Of a stretch of 64,000 bases of DNA, positions 1 through 9,800 are shown in pieces. Below the pieces are notes generated by a model. It searched no databases. It saw nothing but the letters and a program-made list of their open reading frames with translations, and had not been told where the DNA came from. Source of the stretch: Cladopsammia gracilis (lineage: Eukaryota > Cnidaria > Anthozoa > Scleractinia > Dendrophylliidae). How positions within the stretch are numbered: position 1 is the first letter of the stretch; each line of letters begins with the position of its first letter. The stretch is from the NCBI GenBank assembly GCA_022457155.1, contig JAJGOT010000002.1:3564501-3628500 (forward strand), in the 5' to 3' direction. The position numbers and the translations under genes were made by a program.

Positions 1-208
1 GCACGGACAAAAACTTGCACGGTTCCACCTTGCGTTTACACGGGACCGGCAGAACTGGACAAATTTTTGAACGGCTAAGTGTGCAAGTTCCGTGTAAACA
101 CCACTGCAATCTGTAACAGAATTTGCACGGATCCATGTAAACACGTGGTCTAGGAACAAAATTCGTCCGTGCAAAAATTTGTCCGGACCCGTGTAAACGG
201 GACCTAAA
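1..208. repeat. Imperfect inverted/tandem repeat, probable MITE end
   Basis: A core resembling TTGCACGG followed by CGTGTAAACACGGGACC recurs several times in both orientations up to the GTAAACGGGACC near position 208. This looks like the end of a foldback-type non-autonomous element that runs off the left edge of the window. No coding potential is seen. Confidence 0.5.
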
Positions 209-270
209 TTAATATAATTTCACAGTTGTAATTATGTACTCGTCATTAGCTACATCCGTTTTACCCTCAG

Positions 271-1079
271 GGAGTCGGTAGGGACTCACCCGATGGAAAA
301 CCTGTGAATGAATTTGAGGAAAGAAGTTACCCATGTTATCAAGATTTCTCCAGATCCCAGCAAAGAGAGGAACTCGCAGAGACTCCTGTAGAGAAATGGC
401 TGCATAGTGACTACTATAAACAAGGACCTTCTTCTATTTCCAGTGATTCTTTAAGCCCTACAAATGGGAGACACGAGGTGGATGGCATATCTGAATCCCC
501 TAGCGGTAAATTTCTACAGCTTGTTGAAAATAGTGAAAAGGAACAAAGAACATCCAGTAGCCAAACGGATTTGAAGGATTTTACGTCGATAGGCTCACAA
601 ACCGATCTTCTAAGTGAGATTGGTGAGATAGATACGAAGGAATTGTTATCCACAGGATCCCAGACTGATCTTTTAAGGGATCTCGCGGACTTAGATTTCA
701 GGGAGTTGGTATCGACAGGCTCGCAAACCGACCTTTTAAGAGATATCGAGGAGCTTATCCTGGATGATAAAGAAGCGGTAACTGAAGAGGATAATGCTGG
801 TGATCGAGTGCAACGACGAAGGAAATCGGGTTTGGCTGAGACTTCAGTTATTGATAGCAAAACGCTAGAACTAGGAAATAAAACCGATGGAGATCATGCA
901 CGTCGATCAACTCTTGCCGTGGAGCAAGAAAGGACAGCTACCAATTTATGGAGAAAGAAACTCTCTGTTGCATTCAAAATTCCGGACGAGTTCGAATTTC
1001 GTGAGAGTGCGACAGGCTGGGCGCTGGAAAGTTCAGTTGGAAGCAGTAATTTCGTAGATGGAGTGTCGCTTCGTGTCAG
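271..1079 (+). CDS. IRAG-like gene, large N-terminal-side exon with SQTD repeats
   Basis: The exon follows a TTTTACCCTCAG acceptor and stays open to an AG|GTTTGT donor, ending in phase 2. It encodes a Ser/Thr/Glu-rich, presumably disordered region. Four SQTD motifs begin at about 559, 595, 658 and 721, the last three inside 21-residue repeats of the form STGSQTDLLRDL. A basic RRRKS segment follows near 820. The motifs resemble the TQT-type binding motif of dynein light chain LC8. Reading past 1079 gives a stop at 1146, so the donor at 1079 is preferred because it joins in frame to the next exon. Confidence 0.75.
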
Positions 1080-4000
1080 GTTTGTTTCAGTTTTCAATTC
1101 TGGGAATCACTTTCGTATTTTTAAGAAACCGTGCGTGTATTCTTAAAGGGAACCTCCATTGTAATCACAAATTGACGTTAAATTGTTGGAAATGAAATCT
1201 AAATTTCAATTATTTTAAAAACAAGTGCAAATACAATTTTTGCGTACAAAAACAATTTATATGAATATCGTCCTTTTTCGCTTTAAGTAACAATGCATCT
1301 AAGAAGTAGGCAATGCTCTATTGTTCCGCGCGGCATTTCGCTTTCCCCACATAAGATCGTTTAGGTTTTTTTACTGAGAGTGCATCAATCTATGGACATG
1401 TTTTTTAAATAAAATGTACTATAACTTTATTTTAAAGTGATGTTTCTTTTGTGCTACAAGATTTCATCCAATCGTGAAACTCCAAAACAGTGGCTAAGAA
1501 AGGCTTCTAATTTTACATGTTTCCCACATAGAATTTTGGTTGCATTAAAACTCAGAATAGTTTTCACTGAGAGGGAATCAATTAGTAAACTAGAGAGAAA
1601 TAAATGCACTACCTGGTTAAGTTATGGTAGATTTTCACGTGTTAGCCAATGAGGTGGACGGTTTCAACAATATCAAAATTAACACCTTTCTGCATTCCCT
1701 GCCGTTAGGTTGCCTACTTCTTACTAAGACCATTACTTAATATTTCCCACCGCCGCCATTTTGAATATTTATGACGTCATACGGTTGCCTAATAGCCCTT
1801 TTCGCGGTTAAGCTTTCTCATTTGCATTACAATAAAAAGCAACGTGGTTGCTAGGCAATTTCGGGCAATTTTGTAGTTTCTGCCCGAAATTGCCTCGCAA
1901 TCATGTTGAATTTTATTGTAATGCAAATGAGAAAGGTTAACCTCGAAAAGGGCTATTGTTTCATTCAAAAGAACATCAATTCTTAACAAAAGCGGCGACC
2001 ACATGATGTCATAAAAATTCAAAATGGCGGCGCGAGGAAAATTTAAAGACGAAAATAGGCGATATTGATATCAATTTTCTTGTACAATAAAAACATATTT
2101 CCATTTGTTATTTACAGAATCGAAATTTAGACTTTATTTCCAACAATTTAACATCGATTTGTGATTACAGTGGAGGTTTCCTTTGAGGCTGATTGACACG
2201 GCGACGCAAGCGCAGTAAGATGTGCATGCGCATTTGAGCATCCCAAGATGGCGGACTAAAGCTCTCTAATACTGTTACCACTAAAACAACCTGGTCCAAC
2301 TATATTGTTTCTAATGACGAGATTCTTTCAATGTTTTCAACAGTCCGGCACCAAATGAAAAAGAAATCGAGGTAAGTTGCATAATTCTTCTAATGCATTG
2401 TTGGCTCTTATTTGCTGTAATAATTTTAGGCAAAACTATATTACTTACGTATACTTCTTTTGTCATACAGTTTTTTGTCTTTACCTTATCAAGCTCAACT
2501 TAGCATGTCAATCAAAAGAAATTCAGGTTTCCTGAATTAAAGACGCAGTTCTGGTATAAAAGGAGCCTGGCCTGGCCATTCTCACCTCCAGTTGTCAATC
2601 AACCACTGAAGCATAAACAACTGACAAATAACATGCGTCATTACTAAGACCATTGCTAACACAATTTGGAAAAAATTCATGAAAGCTATATCAGAAGTCT
2701 TTATATATGAACTACAATTTCTTTTTTAGCTTAGGTAAAATCTTGGTTTTATCAGATTTTTGAAGCAAATTATGTTCAAAGGACATGCAAGTTAACCACG
2801 TTTTGTGACTGAAAGACGCCTAAATTTGTATTTGACACCCAAAAGGTGTGAAATGGCGGAGGAGCTAAGCCTTTTATACCGGAATTTCGTGTTTAAGCAG
2901 TACGTTTTCAGTGCAGTTGATTAAGATTTTTTTTTTAATAATTGCATAGTCTGACGGCATACATGTCTCTGCAAATGCCTTTAAAATTAAAAAAAATTGA
3001 CTGTAAAACACCTTTATTAGAATAAATGATTATCCGCATCAGGTGGTTGTTGAGTTTTATCAAGGGACATTAATATAAAAGTATGAACGAAAAAGGAAAC
3101 GAGGCGCAATCATAAAACAAGTGTATCAATGTTGGTTTGCGTTTTCTGAACAGAAACAATTCAAAACTCTGGTGTTGGCTTTCCACACTGATCAGGATAC
3201 TCTCAGTAGACGGCTGGAAGTGCAGGTAAACTATGTTTAGATTGTTGTTGTTGTTGTTCTTTTGAACATTAACCAGCTATAGAGCGGTTTTCAATTGAGT
3301 GTCGAGAGTAATTTCGTGATTGCTTTGGTTTTACATTGGTTCATGATTGCTTTGGTTTTGCATTGGTTCATGATTGCTTTGGTTTTGCATTGGTTCATGA
3401 TTGCTTTGGTTTTACATTGGTTCGTGATTGCTTTGGTTTTGCATTGGTTAGTGATTGCATTAAACGTTTCGCGCCCCTTTATCAGCCAATCGGAAGTTAA
3501 ACCAAAACCAATCATGACTCTGTGCCTGTTCTGATCAGGTACCACGCAGCTCTTTACAACCTCTATTTTTATTGGGCCTGTATGTCACGTAGCTCAATTG
3601 TTTTCAGGGCTAGGGTCCATTGTTGTGTTGTTTGTTCTATTGTTTTCTCAGCAAATCAGAGAAGACCTTGTAAGAGATGCGTACTGCCCCGTTCTAATCG
3701 TCCGGAGTAATTATTTTGGTTTTGGTTTTGCGACACTCATTGAAAACCGCTCTGTTTAGAAGAAAAGCTTTCCGTATTTCGATTTCTTCAAGTAAAGTTG
3801 TATTAACGCGAGTGAAAGGTTAGGACAACTGAAGAAGCCGTGAAGACACGAGCAGAAGGCGAATGTTATGTAGCAGACACGCCTAGTGTCCTGTTTATTT
3901 GATTAGTCGATACATAGGTTAGCATGTTGTGTTGTTTACGTGCAGGCTCGTGCAAGAGACATCGCAGAATCCAACATGAACAAGGAGCTGCAAGGCATGT

Positions 4001-6802
4001 CAAACTTACTGAAGGTACTTACTGTACTTACATCATAGTAACATGTATAAATGTCCACTTCTCGCTATTGGGGGAGATGGCATAGAGGTTATTGTAAGAA
4101 AGCCAACTTGACTACTGATGTCATTTGTTGTTCATGTGTGTTTAGTTATCTTATTTTACAAAATACGTAAACTTTACAGTAGTTCCTTCATACAGCACCA
4201 TAAGAGGATTGAGCAGTAAGCGTGCTTATTTTACGACATTACTGAAAACACTTGTTTAGAGTGCGGATACGCATCATGAACGCCAGACGAACGACACTAA
4301 AAAAAGAAAAATGGTCGTTCACTAAACAGGTACAGGCCATAAAAAAGTACAAAATCTAACTTGTATCAATACCCATCTCTGTTATGCAGCTTCTTGTTTT
4401 GTACGCATTACAGTCGCGTTCAATTTATTTGTTCTTTCCCTGCAGGAATTTGACCATTTCTGTATTACTAGGGATATGCAGGTACGTAATAAATAATAAG
4501 ACTATGCAGTTGTAAGGTCAGAGCGACTTTTTTCTTATTGCCATTACAGTTTATTACAACCCAAAATAAAAATGTTCTTTTTATTGAATTTGCTTACTTA
4601 GAGTGAAATGACGATAAGTTGTAATTCTGTGAGATGTTTGAGTTTGTTGACGGTTGTAAATGATTAAAACAAACCTCAAAAGGAAGCAAGTGAAAATGGA
4701 AACCATCTTTCATGTTGGGTACTATGCACGGGCTCAACACGGTTTTTCTCTTCCTGTTCCTCTGAACTGCGCGCAATCAGAATGGCGAAACGACTTTCTC
4801 ACACGTGAAAGAAGCGTTTCGTCCAATCACAAATCTCAGTACGTATAAAATAAAAAGATAACAGCATGGGCAGTGCTTTGTACGGCATTTACGCACTCGC
4901 TCGCTCGCAAAGCCTCGCTCGTTCGATTTCTGATACGAACCATTTGCATTTCACATAGTCTTTACAATTTTTTTATAATCTATATTTAAAGTAATAAATA
5001 GTAATCTAATTGTATGTACTGGTAAATAGTTTAAGGTTACAGTGTACCTTCAGATCGAAAATTTATTGAATTTTTTTTTTTTTGGGCGTTAAAATAAAGT
5101 TACAGAATGAACTTTCATCCAAAAAAAAAATTATAGAAAAATAGTAAAAATTGACGAAGAAATGACGGTATAACTTTTGTGGGCGGAGTTTGTTTATGAA
5201 GCGATATGTTTTTTCAAGCGCTGTTTTCTCAAAGTTAATTTTTCGCTTGTTGGGGACACTTTAAAGGAGAATTTGTTCGATTTTCCTCAAATTTGGACAG
5301 AAGCTAGGCTAACATATAATCAACAAAAACGTGTCGGCGAATTTCTTAATTCCGAAAATGTTTTCGTCAAGAGCCATTTCCGTGCGATCATTCCAATTTT
5401 TTTCTCCCTTTTTCGAAAATATTCTGTAACTTTTCACTGCAATTGAATATGGGAAATCGCCGACACGTTTTTATAGCGCTTCGTGTCCGGAAACCCGAGA
5501 ACAAATCAAATTAGCAAAATACAATAATCGCTTTGAGTTATAGCGTTTTAAAGCTGATTCGGACGTTCGAATTTAGACGTCGTAAAAAGTTCGACAATTC
5601 ATTTTATTACCAAATGATTTCCATATTTAGATAGCCAGCTCTATAACCTTTAATTTGATATCTGGGTTTAGGTATATTAAGTGTAATCTTAAGACGCTAG
5701 AGCTGTTATACTGGAGACACCCCCGAAGGTACACTGTAACCTTAAATGTAGTTGAAAAATGTAAGGAAAAGCCAAGGGCCTAAATAACACAAGACAGATA
5801 ATGTTGTAAATTTTGTGTAGCTTTCACTCACAAGCAAACACATTTCAGCAAAGCAGAAAAAATAGCAAAAAAAGCGAGAGAGAAAAAGGTAATTGCCACG
5901 ACATGGCAAAGCACAAAAGGATATATTTACGCGCATTGGTAAGAAGAAGAAAGAACAAGTCATTGTTAGTTAATAGCTGGCGTCAAGTGAATCATTTTGT
6001 TTAGTAGTAGGTACTGTTCATTCCTTTTATTGAAAGTTATAGCGCGCTCATACACAATTTTCCCAGCGCGCGCTATCGTACTTTTTCAAATAAAACAAGT
6101 CGCGTTCAAAACAACGATCATTAACCTGATGACGGGCTAAACCCGAAACGTCATTCATAAAATTTACCTGATACTTTCACAAAAATTCAATTTTATTTTT
6201 CCAAAATGTTTCTTTCTTATTTTAAATTCTTGTTGTAAACGATTGTCTGTTAGGATATGTTGTCTGCGTTGAAGTCTCAAGTGGAAGTTATGAAGACGTC
6301 TTCGAAACGGCTGTCTACCCAAACAGAACAACATGGCTGTGTTCAACAGGTCGGTGTTGTTATATAGCAATAATGTCCTTTCTTGTCGTTAATCAAAAAT
6401 GTTTCCAGCTTTAGATTTTTACAGCACATTGTTTTTGGCAATAAATTGGGGTTTTCTTTTAAAGACGAGAAGGCATATAATAATAATAAAATATAAATAC
6501 TTATATCGCGCACATATCACATGTCTCATGGCGCTTAACATACACTTATGAGAATGAGATCGGACGTCAGCTTATGAAGGCGCCTCAGGCAGCCGCTATT
6601 GGTCCATTGTTGATCTCATCTCCCCCACCCCACCCATGAACAATGTATGGCACTGAGGGTGGTCACAGCCAGAGTTTTGTTACGTTCCTCAGTGGTTCTT
6701 TTACGTCCCCATCGGAGACGGGACCGCCATTTCTACGTAGCCATCCGAGCCACGTGAAGGTCTAACCATTTTGCAGATATCATAACAAAGGCAGCACCTT
6801 CG

Positions 6803-6838
<36 letters not shown>

Positions 6839-9800
6839 CCGGGATTCGCGACCTCCCGCTCTGCAGACTGGCGCTCTATCAACAGAGCTGACCAGGAGGC
6901 GGCATAAGCTTTCTCGTTTGATGAACAATCCTGAGAGAGGGAGGGATATTCCTTTATCGTAGAGATATGAAAGGGGTATGGTTTTTGAGCGGTTTTGTAG
7001 GAAATTGGGTACTGAGTTTGAACATTTTGGTCTTAAGTCTGTAATATGGTGTATATTTTCACCATTTTGGGTTTAAAAGGGGGGAACGTTCGGACTGAAA
7101 ATCTTATGTCAAAACCTCAATAAGCAAACTTCTTATTGCCTTTTGAAAAGGCTTATCTGATTATTCCTCTATTATGATCTTCAATATTTTGTTTGTATCC
7201 TTACGTACTGTTAGGAAGCTCGTATGTCTTCTGGAGTTGAGGTAATGATTTCCCATGCTGAAAACCTGACTCGACATTTAGAGAGAGTTCGAGAGGATCT
7301 TAACGAACTACGACTGAAGGAAAGGCTAGCAGCGGACGAGTCTGCGACATCTGGACCATTAGCCAATGGTTCTACCAGATTTGGTAAGACTCGCTAAAGA
7401 TTCACATTTCTGAAAATCCTTTTAAAAGTCTCTGTGCAGGTTCCTTTTTTGGAGCATAGGGGTGACGCCCTCTTTCCCCTTTCCTCCCTCGCTCTACTCT
7501 TCAGTCCGCTTGCTATGACTTCACCTCACTAAGGAACCGGACTACATTTTCAGTACATATATATTATTCGTCCATTTCACAAGTTAACATTTGTTACATT
7601 CCACACCTTTGTCCGTCATAATGTATCGTTTGTAAAGTTGTACTAACTTGTGGGCTGTCGTTCACTGGCATTCGGTGCGTTTGTGACTACTACTACCACT
7701 ACTACCACCACTACTACCGCTACCACTACCACTACCACAACTACTACCGCTACCACTACTGAATACTACTTCCACTACCACTACTGCTACTGCTACCATT
7801 ACTACTGCCACCACTACTTCGACCGCTATTATTACCACTACCACCACAACTACCACTACTACTACCACTACCACTACCACTACTACTACCGCAACCATAA
7901 CCACTACCACCAGTACCACCACTACTTCTACTACTACCGCTACCATTACCACTACCACTACTACCAACACAGTCCACTACAACTACCGTTACCACTACCA
8001 CTATCACCACCACTTCCACTTCCACTACTACCACTACCAGTACTACCACCACTACCACTACCCCTACCCCAACCACTATCCCTACTACTACCACTACCGT
8101 TACCGTTATCGTTACCACTACTTCTACTACACTATCACAACTACTGCTACTACTACCACTTCTTCTGCAACTACTACCACCACCACCACCACCACCACCA
8201 CTACTACTACTACCACCACCACTATTGACACCTACCACTACCGTTACCACTACCGCTACTACACAACCACTACTGTCACCGTTATCGCTACCACTACCCT
8301 TACCGTTACCACTACGCTATTGTAGCCACTATCGTTAACGCTACCACCACCGCTACCGTTAGCACTACCGCTACCGTTACCACTTCTATAAAGGCCGTAA
8401 ATACGGTGGTGAAGTATCCCGTGCATTTTAATTGTTGTATGTAAATTGAATGGCCACACATCAGTTGTTAGCCGAAAAATGGCCGCAAATTTGACTGATA
8501 AGTCATAACTACGATTACAACACCCCATTCAAATCCTCTACCAATGTTAATGTTTCGTTGTAGATTCCAAAAGGAGTGAAAGTGGTTCCTCATCATCGTC
8601 GCCTCCTGGCCAAGTAAGAACTGCTTCTTGATTGTATATTATATATATATATAATTGCAATAACGTTGTCATAGAAAAAAGAAAAATGAAAAAGCCAAAT
8701 AGGAATTAATTAGCTTCGTGCAGCGGCTATTGTTAATTTAAATTAAGCGTGGGGCGGCTATTGTTAATTTAAATTAAGCGTGCAGCGGCTATTGTTATTT
8801 GTATGTCTAATTAATTCCTATTGGCCTTTTCTCATTTTTCGTTTTTACATTTTTCATTTTTCTATGACAACGTTTTTGCAATTAGGTGTATATATATATA
8901 CATATATATTGGTATAGGATTTTCCATGCCTTTCGATAAGGTAGCTAGTAAAATACTGCAAAATGTCTGGGTTTCATTGTGCTGCGTTATATATATAATA
9001 CAGTAAAGTCTTTTTTCTTCCCTTTTACTGTATATCCTTGTCTAGCCAATATAAACTGATTCTACACAAATCTTGGCTGTTTGGTTTTTTTTTTTCTCAT
9101 CATAGAAGCATTGCTGATAAAGATCACAGCAAGTGGTCGAAGTTTCACGAAGTTACAGATCAGCTTCAACAAATTGTGCTTTAACATGTTAGTAAATAAT
9201 CGCCCAACAAGCAAATTTATCGTTGTCTCATTTTTATAGCCTGACGCAGGAACCGATGGTAAAAAACAGAACAGTCTTCTCAATTTCGTAATGGCCTTTC
9301 ATACTACATCAATGCGCGCCAAGGAAGCTCTCAAAAGCTTCAGGAGTCGTTCTGGAGCTGCCAGGCAGGAAAGATTAACTTCGGCGGTTCCACAACTCGA
9401 GAACGATGAACCAGTCGCTGAACGGACTTCAGACGGGGAATCGAGCAGTGGTCCAGAGGTGGTCGTTGCTGCGTCAGAAGGTATCGTGGAGGAAGAAGAA
9501 GAGGAGGAAGAAGGAGCAGAGAATAGGGATGAGGAAGAGACGAAGAGTGAGGTGCAGGAACGAGACTCGGATGGACTAAAAGAATCTAGTAAAAGTGGCA
9601 GCGAAGATGAGGAATTGGAGTCGGAAAAAGTACTCTGTTCGCAAACGTAAGTTTGGAATTAATTAAGTTGTAGTTAAAATGCAATGATTTATTTAAAAAT
9701 GATTGCTCTTTAAAGAGGCTCGACTCAGGCAAAACAACAAAAAAGCAAATAATTTGCATAAAGCAAAATATTTCCAAAATGTCGTTTGCTATTATTTTAA

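Noticed and set aside
414..860. 148-codon ORF antisense to the SQTD exon
   Set aside because: A mirror of the sense repeats; the sense strand has the family match and splice signals.
3295..3545. Repetitive membrane-like ORFs on both strands
   Set aside because: Products of the 27-bp period, which is a multiple of three.
4260..4318. Possible additional exon of the IRAG-like gene after TTGTTTAG
   Set aside because: In the required phase it meets a stop at once unless a weak GTCGTT donor is used, and family alignment needs no residues there.
7650..8528. Long ORFs on both strands in the triplet repeat
   Set aside because: They arise because ACT/ACC-type triplets contain no stops; the products are poly-Thr, Tyr/His, Val and Gly runs with no splice or start context.
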